From the NCBI RefSeq assembly GCF_002289345.1, contig NZ_NSDG01000029.1, positions 1-39,084 of the forward strand: 39,084 nucleotides of DNA, written 5' to 3'. Position 1 is the first letter of the stretch, and every line of letters begins with the position of its first letter. The stretch is from Pseudoalteromonas sp. HM-SA03. GTDB lineage: Bacteria; Pseudomonadota; Gammaproteobacteria; Enterobacterales; Alteromonadaceae. This document shows, in pieces, positions 8,106 to 16,879 of the stretch. The notes below the pieces were generated by a model, which was not told the DNA's origin, made no database searches, and saw only the letters and a program-made list of their open reading frames with translations. Made by a program: the position numbers and the translations under genes.

Positions 8106-8840
8106 ATGGAAGAGCAAACAATATTGAATAAAGCTGGCGTAAATCAATTGATTGCAGCATTTGATCTGATCCCAGACATCCTCTTTTGGGTCAAAGACAC
8201 AAAAAGTAGAATAGTTCATGCGAACCAACACTTTGTTGAACATCAGGGCTACAAAACCCTAGATCAAATCTTACTGAAAACCGATTTTGATTTTTCACCG
8301 CAACACTTGGCATTCCAATACGTTAACGATGATAAACGAGTGATGGAAGGCTTTATCGTAACGGATAGATTAGAACTCAACCAAACCGCAAATGGGGAAT
8401 TGGCATGGTTTTCCACGTCAAAAAAAGTGTTACTTGACGGCGAAAATGCGATTATGGGCACTTATGGTGTTACGCGACATCTAGCGAAAACGTCAAAGGC
8501 GTTGTCTCACGTAAGAGCCATTGAAGCGCCCGTTGAATTTATTCGGGCACATTACCATCGTCATATTTGTATCGAAGAATTGGCGGAACTTGCTCACCTG
8601 TCGGTAAGTGCACTGGAGCGCAGATTTAAGAAGCATTTAGCCAAAACTCCCAATCAATTTATCAACGAAGTGAGATTGGAAAATGCCCGCAAATTATTGG
8701 TCGAAACACGCTTACCTGTATCACAAGTTGCTTATCAGTGTGGTTTCTCAGAGCCAAGTTATTTTAGCAAGCAGTTTCGTCGTTTATTTGGTGAAATCCC
8801 GTCGCAATTACGTAAGGAGTTAACGTCGAGCGAGCGTTAA
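8106..8840 (+). CDS. PAS-AraC family transcriptional regulator
   Basis: A 244-residue protein with a PAS domain at about residues 13-127 (FDLIPDILFWVKDTKSRIVHAN, shown here only as the segment around IPDILFWVK) and an AraC-type double helix-turn-helix at about 140-240 (ICIEELAELAHLS; VSQVAYQCGFSEPSYFSKQF). There is no receiver domain or membrane segment, so a small ligand in the cytoplasm is the likely input. It is divergent from the Gfo operon, and its promoter overlaps the shared operator. Its last 21 bases overlap the kinase gene convergently. It probably controls the Gfo operon and the TonB receptor. Confidence 0.88.
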   Translation: MEEQTILNKAGVNQLIAAFDLIPDILFWVKDTKSRIVHANQHFVEHQGYKTLDQILLKTDFDFSPQHLAFQYVNDDKRVMEGFIVTDRLELNQTANGELAWFSTSKKVLLDGENAIMGTYGVTRHLAKTSKALSHVRAIEAPVEFIRAHYHRHICIEELAELAHLSVSALERRFKKHLAKTPNQFINEVRLENARKLLVETRLPVSQVAYQCGFSEPSYFSKQFRRLFGEIPSQLRKELTSSER

Positions 8841-9680
8841 CGCTGCGACTTCTGGTGGTAGTGCCGGTGTCACCAGCGTATCTGCGTACTCGGCAGCTAA
8901 CCATGGACGAATGGGCGTGGCAATGCCTCCAACTAGCGCGACTTTCTGTGCCCCTAAGTTCTGCAAATGACGGACATAACGCTCAATAAACCGTGCCGCG
9001 CTACTTAAGATCTGCTCGGCATAGGGATCGTTTGGCGTAGCAAAAACATGTTGAGCAAACTGGGCAAAATACTGGGGAGTGGCGTTTAGCGTGAGTTTGA
9101 CTAGCTGTTCGGTACTGTGGCAATTCATGGCAGCCAAAAACGACTCAATCATCAGACTGCTAGGGGACAGAGTATCAAGCACCTCGATGGCATGCTTCAC
9201 TAAACTCAAACCGATCCAACCGCCACTTGCACCATCACTGAGTAATAATCCGTGGCCGCCGAACTCCCTAAATTGTCCATGCGTCACCAGACCCGCGCAA
9301 AATCCGGTGCCAAGAATGATTACACCGCCATCTTCGTGTTGATGCGCACCAAGGCAAGCTATGTGTGCATCGGTTGAAAATTGAAAACGGGCAAAAGGGG
9401 AACGCCATTGCTGCATCGCCTCACAAGCCGTCGTGACATTCGCGCCGGCAAGTCCTGCAAAAGCACTGATGTTAGCAATGTCGTGGTGGGGGATTTTTGC
9501 GTTTGTCAGCGCTGTCATTGTTGCGCTCAACATTGACTCTTGGGCCTGATGTATTGATGTTGCTATGTTTGCAGGGCCGCTGGTGGCCTCGGCAAGGAGC
9601 TGTCCATGTTGATCCTCGAGGCGGACTTTACATTTCGTACCGCCACCATCAATCCCTAAAAATAGCTTTGATGCTGTCAT
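8820..9680 (-). CDS. BadF/BadG-type sugar kinase, GlcNAc/glucosamine kinase-like
   Basis: A 286-residue ASKHA-fold kinase of the BadF/BadG/BcrA/BcrD group. GIDGGGTKCKVRL near the N-terminus is the phosphate-1 loop, FSTDAHIACLGA contains the likely catalytic Asp, ILGTGFCAGLV is the phosphate-2 region and ALVGGIA the adenosine region. Relatives phosphorylate N-acetylglucosamine or glucosamine. It probably traps the sugar released by this pathway as a phosphate; an amino sugar is possible but unproven. Its ATG overlaps the CutC stop (ATGA), so the pair is translationally coupled. Confidence 0.83.
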   Translation of the reverse strand: MTASKLFLGIDGGGTKCKVRLEDQHGQLLAEATSGPANIATSIHQAQESMLSATMTALTNAKIPHHDIANISAFAGLAGANVTTACEAMQQWRSPFARFQFSTDAHIACLGAHQHEDGGVIILGTGFCAGLVTHGQFREFGGHGLLLSDGASGGWIGLSLVKHAIEVLDTLSPSSLMIESFLAAMNCHSTEQLVKLTLNATPQYFAQFAQHVFATPNDPYAEQILSSAARFIERYVRHLQNLGAQKVALVGGIATPIRPWLAAEYADTLVTPALPPEVAALTLARR

Positions 9681-10423
9681 TGTATTGCCTTTTCTGATCC
9701 GGTGAGTATTGCATTAACTAGCCTTGGGCAAACTTCATCGCCATGATGCACGCCAGAGTGAGTATGTAGAGAGAGTGGACCAAATTCACTTAAAAGCCAA
9801 AGATCCGCTGCGTTTTTCGTGTTGACCCCTCCACCGATCACAACTTCGATTTCAGCATTGAGTTTTTTCAGTAAGGCAATGAGCTGACTGGTACCAAACG
9901 CTGCGCCTTTACCACTTTGCCATGTATTGCCGGCGCTTAAGACCCGCTCAACGCCTAACTCTAGCAGCGTCTCGGCTGCCTGCTGCCAGTTTGCAGCGGC
10001 GTCAAAGGCGCGATGAAAGGTGACAGAAAGGCCTAAGGATTTTGCCGTGGCAATGAGTGCTTTGCAATGGTCAGCCGCTATTTCCTGATTGCCGTCGATA
10101 AAACCAAGCGCAATACCGGTTGCACCCGCGCAAGCAATGCCATCTATCCCTTTTTGTAACTGATATACCATGGTGTCATCAATAAAAAAATGCGGTGCTC
10201 GGCGTAACATCACAATACATTCGCCAAAGCTTGGTAAATACTGGGCAACTGCCGCTATCGCCGTTGGGTTTGGCATCAAGCCACCGCAACTCAGTACACC
10301 ACAGAGTTCTATCCTTGTGGCCCCAGATGCAAAAGCAATTTGTGCATTTCGCTGCAACAAATGAAGATTATCGCTGCTGAGGCATATTTCCAAGTTTTTA
10401 CCTGAATAGTTTGCCGAATTCAT
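9677..10423 (-). CDS. cutC: CutC family protein
   Basis: A 248-residue TIM-barrel protein recognisable as CutC from LEICLSSDN, ATRIELCGVLSCGGLMPN, VTFHRAFDA, RVLSAGNT and VIGGGVN. CutC is named for copper homeostasis, but that role is disputed in bacteria. Here it is coupled to a sugar kinase and faces a TonB receptor in a sugar locus, with no copper gene in sight. A role in carbohydrate metabolism is therefore more plausible than copper handling, although this is inference from position. Confidence 0.88.
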   Translation of the reverse strand: MNSANYSGKNLEICLSSDNLHLLQRNAQIAFASGATRIELCGVLSCGGLMPNPTAIAAVAQYLPSFGECIVMLRRAPHFFIDDTMVYQLQKGIDGIACAGATGIALGFIDGNQEIAADHCKALIATAKSLGLSVTFHRAFDAAANWQQAAETLLELGVERVLSAGNTWQSGKGAAFGTSQLIALLKKLNAEIEVVIGGGVNTKNAADLWLLSEFGPLSLHTHSGVHHGDEVCPRLVNAILTGSEKAIQ

Positions 10424-10807
10424 ATTTCACTCTTGAAGTTGAATAATTTTAAAGTTTAAAATTCTTAGTTTTGAATATTTAATTAGTTCAATAAAAACAT
10501 TTGGTTACACATGTTTGGAACGTTTTTAAATTGCCTAATATAGAAACTAATAATGAGTTTTTATGTTAATCAGACTATAAACCAAGGAAATTGAAATTGG
10601 ATCTTTTTTTGACCTAAACGCCGATTTTGTCTTAGTGCAAACCGAAATTCTATTATCACTTTTTGTAGAGCGCTCCTATTCTGAACGAGTGTTTCACAAA
10701 CCATTAACCCCTATAGGGAAACAAAAAAGGGTCGTCACAAAGTCATGCGTCATGGAGCAGCAAGGGACGTCGTGGCTTTACAAATTATAAAAAACTTGGA
10801 GATAGGA
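10424..10807. promoter_or_regulatory. 384-base divergent intergenic region, cutC / TonB receptor
   Basis: AT-rich region without a gene. It contains the shared promoter/operator (10616-10662) directed at the receptor. Between cutC and that block, ACATTTGG (10497-10504) and ACATGTTTGG (10509-10518) look like loosely related half-sites that could serve cutC, but the evidence is weak. The receptor 5' leader is about 145 bases long and contains the perfect palindrome CCCTATAGGG (10709-10718). Confidence 0.5.
10616..10662 (+). promoter_or_regulatory. Promoter/operator of the TonB receptor, copy 2 of the shared block
   Basis: AAACGCCGATTTTGT starts the block; TTGTCT (10627-10632), 18 bases and TATTAT (10651-10656) form the promoter. 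The second half-site AAACCGAA lies 21 bases after the first in register. The ungapped match to 8063-8017 covers operator, -35, spacer and -10, so the same regulator and polymerase geometry is expected at both promoters. Confidence 0.72.
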
Positions 10808-13792
10808 ATGGCCAATAATAATAACAGACGCCATGTGACAGGAAGGTCACGGCAATTTAGCAAGTCTGCACTGGTCCTCGCTATGTTATCAGCTACTAAC
10901 TGGGCAATGGCTGAAGAAACCGAAAAAGAGGAAGTGCAGGAAATCGAAACGATTGAGGTGCGCGGGATCCGCGCATCTATGGCCGAAAACTTGGCGATTA
11001 AGCGTTTATCAAACGCGATTGTGGATGCCATAACTGCAGAAGATATAGGCAAGTTTCCCGATAAAAATGTGGCGGATTCACTACAACGCGTACCCGGTGT
11101 AGTGATTTCTCGTAGTGGCGGGGAAGGGGAAAACGTTAGTATTCGTGGTCTTTCATCTGATCTCACTTTTACGCAGTTAAACGGCAATTTTATCGCGTCT
11201 TCTCCGGGCTCGCCGTCGCGCTCTTTTAGTTACTCTTTGTTGCCTTCTACCATGGTGCAATCGGTTGAGGTGTTTAAGTCTTCTGAGGCGCGTTTAGATG
11301 AAGGTGGGGTCGGCGGCACGGTTATTCTTCATAGCCGCAAACCGCTGGATATGGAGGCAAATTCTGGGGCGTTGAATGTTGAATATACTTACGCTGATGT
11401 GACTGAAGAGTACGAGCCTAATTTTAGCGGCGTTTATTCTTGGAAGAACGAAGAAGAAACCTTTGGCTTGCTAGTTGGTTATACCAAACAAGACCGCACC
11501 AACCGCTCTTTAGGCGGTGATATGTCGGGCGGTGGTGGTTGGCGCTGGGCAACGAGTTCAGATCTGCCAGCGGCAGACACGGCGGGCAATGTGATTGCCG
11601 ATAGTACACGTCGATTTGCAGCGTTAGAAGATGCTTATGGCAACGTTTATGATGGTGTTTGGGCACCGCAAGTTGCAGGTGTTGGGGTAACCAAAGAAAA
11701 ACGTGAACGTCAGGGGTTACAAGCCACCATTCAATGGCGTCCAATAGATGATTTATCTTTAACATTCAATCATTTTCATTTTGAGCTTGGGCAAAATCGC
11801 ACCACGTCACAAATGTGGATCCCAGAATGGAAGTACAACCCAGATTATCTTACCGGTATTACTCTAGACGAAACCGGTACGATTGTGACTGGTATGGACT
11901 TTACCAGTGGCGCTGGTGGCACTGAAGGGAATCTTGAGTTTCCTTGGATCATTGGTAGTTATACGGTAGAAAAAGATACCTCGGATACCTACGACTTCGC
12001 CTTTGAATATGCCGGTGACTTATATGACTTGCGCGGTAAATTTGGTCACACTGAAGCCAGCGGTGGCCCTTCAGAATCTTGGAGTGCGGCGTATAAAAGC
12101 GGCCAACCTGCGAGTCGCAGCGATTCTGGGCAGGTTGAAAACGCCGCTTCATTTGCAGGGTGGCGATTAGGTGACAGAGTGTCGCTGTACGCCGATCCCG
12201 CTTTGCTGTCTAACCTTCAGGCTGGTATTGCCGGCGATCCCGATCCGGGTTCGACAGGTTCAAGCTTTGTCGTCAGTAACTTAGAAGAGGACTATGCCCA
12301 GTTAGACCTTGATTATCGCGTCGGGTACGGCATCGTTGATACGCTGCGTGTCGGTGCTAAATATCGTAAAGCGACACTGCATCGCGAAACCAACAACACC
12401 TTCTTCATTACTCAAGATGGGGCTGACAGAATTGCCAGTGGCGAGCTAGATCCCTTCAGTCAAGGTGCCATTGATGAGGTGTCTTATCAGTGGATTGGTG
12501 GTATGCCAAAACTGGAGGATATTTTGAATGCAACGTCTGAACAAAATATCCCAGGCGGTTTTGAAGTGAATGCGATGCCCACGATCAATTGGGATCGATA
12601 CCGCGAAATCGTGACCAGTGAATATGTTAAGCACACGCGCCGTGAGCCTGACTTTGTATTCGACATAGAAGAAGAAATCATGGCCGCCTATCTACAAGCC
12701 GATTTTTCTTTTGGAAATTTTAGAGGAAACATCGGGGTACGCTATGTCGAGACTGAAACGCAGATTATGTCGTCGGATAAAATTAACTACTTTTTAGATG
12801 ACATTGATGATGTCACCGAAGAGGATATCTTAGGTGATGAACGTGTTATTGACGTTGAAACTACCACCGTGCGTACCGTAACCGACTCGCAATTTTTACC
12901 TAGTTTCAATATTGTCTGGGATGCCAGCGACAATCTTGTCATACGTGGTGCTATCGCCAAAACAATGTCTCGAGCTCCGTTTAACGACATGGGGGCACCT
13001 GAGCAGCTGACCTTTATCTCTCAAGAGTGGGCAGACGACAGGCGCGAGTTTAGAGGTAACCCAGTGGAGCCAGGGTGGCGTGGTTCAGGTGGTAACAAGG
13101 CCCTAAAACCATTTGAATCGGTACAGATGGATTTATCTGCGGAGTATTATTATGGCGAAGGATCTGCGGTTGGCATTGCAGTATTCAACAAAGACGTAGA
13201 TAACTTTATCGTGCCCTTGATTATTACCTCAGTAAGGCCGTTTGAGGGCTTTAATAACCCTTTTACTGGTGTTGAAATTGTGCCGCCGGGTGATATTACC
13301 GTCACGCCGTTTACCACCACCGCCAATGGTACAAACGCAACTTCTCGGGGAATAGAGCTGTTTGCACAACATGCATTCGATAATGGCTTTGGTCTCAACG
13401 TTAACTACACCCTAAACGATACCAATCAGGCAGACATTAGCGTAGACGGTGAAAAGGTCGGTGAGTCTGCACTTGTCGGCAGCGCCGATAATCAATTTAA
13501 CTTCTCCGCTTATTACGAGAATGACACCTTTAGTGTCAGAGCATCATATAACCGCCGAGGAGAAACCGCTTTGGGGCTTGCAGACGGGCTCACTGTATAT
13601 CAGGAACCATACCAACAAGTTGATGTGAACGCTTCATATAACTTGATGGAAAACCTGATCCTAACCGCGTCTGTGATCAACCTAACCAAAGAAGAACCGA
13701 GAACCTTTTATGGTGAAGATTCTAAAGCGAGATTGCGCAGCAGCAGCTACACCGGGCAGCGCTACTATGCCGGGATCACCTATCGATTTTAA
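10808..13792 (+). CDS. TonB-dependent outer membrane receptor
   Basis: A 994-residue receptor. A long signal peptide ends near WAMAEE; the plug shows IEVRGIRASM, AEDIGKFPDKNVADSLQRV and VSIRGLSS; the rest is beta barrel, ending GQRYYAGITYRF with the terminal aromatic. The wording of the plug matches the large class of receptors linked to carbohydrate uptake in Xanthomonas, Caulobacter and Alteromonadales. The start at 10808 is chosen because GGAGATAGGA precedes it and the signal peptide then begins at MANNNNRR. It should import an oligosaccharide or glycoside, using TonB energy, for the shared regulon. Confidence 0.92.
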   Translation: MANNNNRRHVTGRSRQFSKSALVLAMLSATNWAMAEETEKEEVQEIETIEVRGIRASMAENLAIKRLSNAIVDAITAEDIGKFPDKNVADSLQRVPGVVISRSGGEGENVSIRGLSSDLTFTQLNGNFIASSPGSPSRSFSYSLLPSTMVQSVEVFKSSEARLDEGGVGGTVILHSRKPLDMEANSGALNVEYTYADVTEEYEPNFSGVYSWKNEEETFGLLVGYTKQDRTNRSLGGDMSGGGGWRWATSSDLPAADTAGNVIADSTRRFAALEDAYGNVYDGVWAPQVAGVGVTKEKRERQGLQATIQWRPIDDLSLTFNHFHFELGQNRTTSQMWIPEWKYNPDYLTGITLDETGTIVTGMDFTSGAGGTEGNLEFPWIIGSYTVEKDTSDTYDFAFEYAGDLYDLRGKFGHTEASGGPSESWSAAYKSGQPASRSDSGQVENAASFAGWRLGDRVSLYADPALLSNLQAGIAGDPDPGSTGSSFVVSNLEEDYAQLDLDYRVGYGIVDTLRVGAKYRKATLHRETNNTFFITQDGADRIASGELDPFSQGAIDEVSYQWIGGMPKLEDILNATSEQNIPGGFEVNAMPTINWDRYREIVTSEYVKHTRREPDFVFDIEEEIMAAYLQADFSFGNFRGNIGVRYVETETQIMSSDKINYFLDDIDDVTEEDILGDERVIDVETTTVRTVTDSQFLPSFNIVWDASDNLVIRGAIAKTMSRAPFNDMGAPEQLTFISQEWADDRREFRGNPVEPGWRGSGGNKALKPFESVQMDLSAEYYYGEGSAVGIAVFNKDVDNFIVPLIITSVRPFEGFNNPFTGVEIVPPGDITVTPFTTTANGTNATSRGIELFAQHAFDNGFGLNVNYTLNDTNQADISVDGEKVGESALVGSADNQFNFSAYYENDTFSVRASYNRRGETALGLADGLTVYQEPYQQVDVNASYNLMENLILTASVINLTKEEPRTFYGEDSKARLRSSSYTGQRYYAGITYRF

Positions 13793-13888
13793 CTTTGGCG
13801 ATAACCATAAAGTAATGCAAACAGGGTGAAGTCGTGTCAGCACAACGAGAAACAATATCACGGCTTATCACCTGCTCGTGGTGCGTTT

Positions 13889-13920
13889 ATATCAACCTAG
13901 CCACATAAGTTGGTTGATAT
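13889..13920 (+). repeat. Stem-loop between receptor and discoidin-like lipoprotein genes
   Basis: ATATCAACC and GGTTGATAT form a perfect 9-bp stem around 14 bases, ending just before the binding site AAGAAGGGA of the next gene. No T-tract follows. It could set the expression ratio of the two genes by limiting read-through or protecting processed mRNA. No separate promoter for the lipoprotein gene is obvious. Confidence 0.55.
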
Positions 13921-13936
13921 GTAAGAAGGGATAAAT

Positions 13937-16777
13937 ATGAAAACGTTAAATAAAATAAGAAATGCGATCCCGCTCATTGCCGTTAGCAGTTTATTGGCTG
14001 CATGTGGCGGCGGGAGCGATGACCCAAAAGTTGAAGAAGTGCCAGTAACCCCTGCTGTGACGACGGCAGAAGTATCAGGTTCAGTGATAAAAGGCGCGTT
14101 GAGCCAAGCCCGCATTTCGGTGACGGCGCTCAATGGCTCTAGCATGATGATGGATGAGAACTCGGCAACCAGTCAATCGGGGGAGTTGTTTATTGAGCTG
14201 ACGGGTAAAGCCGGGTTTGGCATTAATTCCACCATTAAAGTGACCGCCACAACGAGTGAAGGCTCGCAGATGCGCTGCGACGCCAGTCGCTGTGGCTCAG
14301 TAGGAATTGGGGAACAGGTAAGTGGCGATTACATTGCTGGTGTGACTTTGGCTACCTTGAGTCATGTCGCCGTGCCGTTTGGTTCAAATGCCGATGGCAG
14401 TGCTGATGCTACTTTACAAATCAATGCCTTGACGACACTAGCAACCATGCTAGTAGAGCAGCAAATTGCTGAGGGGCGTAATGTCTCTACTCCCGAATTA
14501 ATGGCATTGGCAAAAGTGGAGATGTCTGCGTTATTGCTTCGGGCCCTTGGCTGGCAAACCGGGAACACCAATGTTTTTGAGTTACCTGTGGTTAGCGCTG
14601 ATCAATTAACGAATTTTGAATTAGGAGAAACTTGCACAACCTCTGACTCTGGTGAGCAAAGTTGCGGGATGACATATGTTTCCGAAAGTGTGCAAAAGCT
14701 TTCGCTATTCAATGCTGCATTTGCACAGTTTGACGAGCGAGGCTCTTTGCAAGGCGTCTTAAGCGACTCAGCTAGCAATCTTAGCGCCGCACTTGGCGGT
14801 GATGAAGTTGCACTTGAAGCGCTTCGATTGCCAATTTACAACGCGCTTCAAGCTCACCCATTAACTGCGCAGCTAGGCCTCAGTGCCGATAGTATTATGG
14901 ACTTAGCGTTACCATTATTTGATGAGCCGGTCTCCACGGGGCCGATGCAGCAAGTCGTGACATCAGGTGCCACTATCACAGCAAGAAATGCTATTGGTGA
15001 TGCCGAGAGCGCAGACAAAGCATTTGATGGCGATCCACAAACTAAATGGCTTGACCACAATGACTGGCAGGGGTCACCTACTGAGGAAGCGCCGTCTTGG
15101 ATCCAGGTGGATTTTCCTACTCAACAAGCAATTAGCGGTGTTTACATTACCAGTGCTAATGATGCCCCAGAGCGAGACCCTGAAAACTTCTCTTTATTAG
15201 CTTCTAACGATGAGGGCGCGAGTTGGGTTAATTTGGGTAATGTGGTCGGGGCGTCGTTTGAAGCGCGCTTTGAACGTCAAGGCTTTGTATTTGGCAATGC
15301 GCAAAAGTATACAAGCTACCGAATTGCAGTGACAAAGAACAAAAATAACGATGGCTTACTGCAAATTGGAGAAATTCAGTTTGTTGGGCCGGTTTATCCG
15401 AGCGTTGACCATACGGATACAGAGACGTTTGCGGTCACGGCAAGCAACAGTATCGGTGAGGGGGAAAACCAAGATAAGGCATTTGATAACGACCCAACCA
15501 CTAAGTGGCTAGATCATAATGATTGGCAAGGCCCGCCTACCGTCGAAGCGCCTTCATGGATCCAAGTAGATTTTAATGAGGCGGTGGCGGTTAATCAGCT
15601 TGCGATAACGAGCGCCAATGATGCACCAGAGCGAGATCCTGAAAACTTTGCTTTGTTTGGCTCTAACGATAACGGGGTTACATGGCAGCGATTGAGTAAT
15701 TGGATTGGTGAGTCTTTTGAAGCGCGAGGGGAGCGTCAAAGCTTTGCGGTAGCGAATCAATTGCCATACCAAAGCTATCGTCTTGAGATAACCAAGAACA
15801 AAAATAATGATGGCTTGATGCAGCTTGCTGAGATTGAATTAATTGGCCCAGAAATCTCTGGATTAGATCATGCACAAGTACAAGGTGCGAGTTACTCGGC
15901 GCGTTTTAGTATTAGTGATTCAGAGGGCGCAGCACAAGCATTTGATCAAAATGTTGAGACTAAATGGCTCGATCACAACGACTGGCAGGGGCCTCCCACT
16001 GTTGAAAATCCAGCTTGGGTTCAAGTTAGCTTGCCACAAGCGCAAGCGGTAAATACTTTGTACATTACTAGCGCCAATGATGCACCGGAGCGTGACCCTG
16101 AAAACTTCCAACTTTTAGCATCTCACGATGGGGAAGTGTGGCAAGTATTAAATACTTGGGTAGGGGAATCGTTTGAATCGCGTTTTGAACGTCGTGCCTT
16201 CGCGTTTGCTAATGGCTTGGCTTATTCACATTATCGCTTGTCTATCAGTAAAAATGCGGATAATGATGGATTAGTGCAAATAGCTGAAATTGAACTCGCT
16301 GGACCTCAGTATGCACTTGAAGATTTGTCTGACTTGGCTGGAACAAGCTTCACCGCGCGTAATCGTATTGGAGATGCAGAAAGTGAACAAAAGGCGTTTG
16401 ATAATGATACCGAGACAAAATGGCTAGATCACAATGAGTGGCAAGGCCCGCCAACAGAGGAATCACCATCTTGGATCCAAGCCGATTTTACTGCGCCACA
16501 GATTGTGAGTGGTTTGGCTATCACCAGTGCCAACGATGCACCAGAACGCGACCCCGAAAACTTCCAGTTACTGGGTTCTAATGATGGCGGTGAGACGTGG
16601 ACAGAAGTTGCGGTTTGGGTGGGAGAAAGCTGGGATGAGCGCTTACAACGAAGAGCGTTTACTTTCTCCAATGCTTTTGCCTATAGCAGTTATCGACTAA
16701 ATATTAGCAAAAATGCGAATAACGATGGCCTAGTACAGATCTCAGAAATCGAACTCCTAGGCCTTAGCGGCAAATAG
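13937..16777 (+). CDS. Surface lipoprotein with four tandem discoidin-like (F5/8 type C) repeats
   Basis: A 946-residue protein. A lipoprotein signal ends in LLAACGGG. Residues ~40-340 form a domain seen in large proteobacterial lipoproteins; from ~344 to the end there are four repeats of about 152 residues. Each has an AFD..TKWLDHN.WQG segment, SANDAPERDPENF, and N.NNDGL.QI.EI, as in F5/8 type C carbohydrate-binding modules. It follows the TonB receptor by 144 bases, so it may be an accessory glycan-binding lipoprotein of that receptor. No catalytic domain is recognised. The ligand and the side of the outer membrane it faces are unknown. Confidence 0.8.
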   Translation: MKTLNKIRNAIPLIAVSSLLAACGGGSDDPKVEEVPVTPAVTTAEVSGSVIKGALSQARISVTALNGSSMMMDENSATSQSGELFIELTGKAGFGINSTIKVTATTSEGSQMRCDASRCGSVGIGEQVSGDYIAGVTLATLSHVAVPFGSNADGSADATLQINALTTLATMLVEQQIAEGRNVSTPELMALAKVEMSALLLRALGWQTGNTNVFELPVVSADQLTNFELGETCTTSDSGEQSCGMTYVSESVQKLSLFNAAFAQFDERGSLQGVLSDSASNLSAALGGDEVALEALRLPIYNALQAHPLTAQLGLSADSIMDLALPLFDEPVSTGPMQQVVTSGATITARNAIGDAESADKAFDGDPQTKWLDHNDWQGSPTEEAPSWIQVDFPTQQAISGVYITSANDAPERDPENFSLLASNDEGASWVNLGNVVGASFEARFERQGFVFGNAQKYTSYRIAVTKNKNNDGLLQIGEIQFVGPVYPSVDHTDTETFAVTASNSIGEGENQDKAFDNDPTTKWLDHNDWQGPPTVEAPSWIQVDFNEAVAVNQLAITSANDAPERDPENFALFGSNDNGVTWQRLSNWIGESFEARGERQSFAVANQLPYQSYRLEITKNKNNDGLMQLAEIELIGPEISGLDHAQVQGASYSARFSISDSEGAAQAFDQNVETKWLDHNDWQGPPTVENPAWVQVSLPQAQAVNTLYITSANDAPERDPENFQLLASHDGEVWQVLNTWVGESFESRFERRAFAFANGLAYSHYRLSISKNADNDGLVQIAEIELAGPQYALEDLSDLAGTSFTARNRIGDAESEQKAFDNDTETKWLDHNEWQGPPTEESPSWIQADFTAPQIVSGLAITSANDAPERDPENFQLLGSNDGGETWTEVAVWVGESWDERLQRRAFTFSNAFAYSSYRLNISKNANNDGLVQISEIELLGLSGK
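14966..16774 (+). repeat. Four in-frame tandem repeats of about 455-459 bases
   Basis: Approximate units are 14966-15424, 15425-15883, 15884-16338 and 16339-16774. The TKWLDHN codons begin near 15042, 15501, 15960 and 16415. The protein motif SANDAPERDPENF is identical in all four units while synonymous bases differ, which indicates old duplications kept by selection rather than a recent expansion. Confidence 0.85.
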
Positions 16778-16810
16778 CCTGAATAACCTGAGTTAAATAA
16801 ATCTCAACCA

Positions 16811-16850
16811 AAAAAGCCAGAATGCGATTTGCGCTCTGGCTTTTTATTTT
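16811..16850. terminator. Bidirectional intrinsic terminator between the lipoprotein gene and pheA
   Basis: AAAAAGCCAGA (16811-16821) pairs with TCTGGCTTTTT (16835-16845), with GCG/CGC pairing inside, and is T-rich on both strands. It can end the plus-strand lipoprotein transcript and the minus-strand pheA transcript. Confidence 0.88.
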
Positions 16851-16879
16851 TCTCAATGAGAGTGACTTAGTATGGTTGA

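Noticed and set aside
7941-8243. A 100-codon minus-strand frame across the Gfo/AraC divergent promoter
   Set aside because: It covers the conserved promoter block and the start of the regulator gene, has no binding site and an unusual Ile/Phe-rich composition.
14966-16774. Tandem repeats as a CRISPR-like array
   Set aside because: The units are ~456 bases, in frame and coding for protein domains; there are no short repeats with unique spacers.
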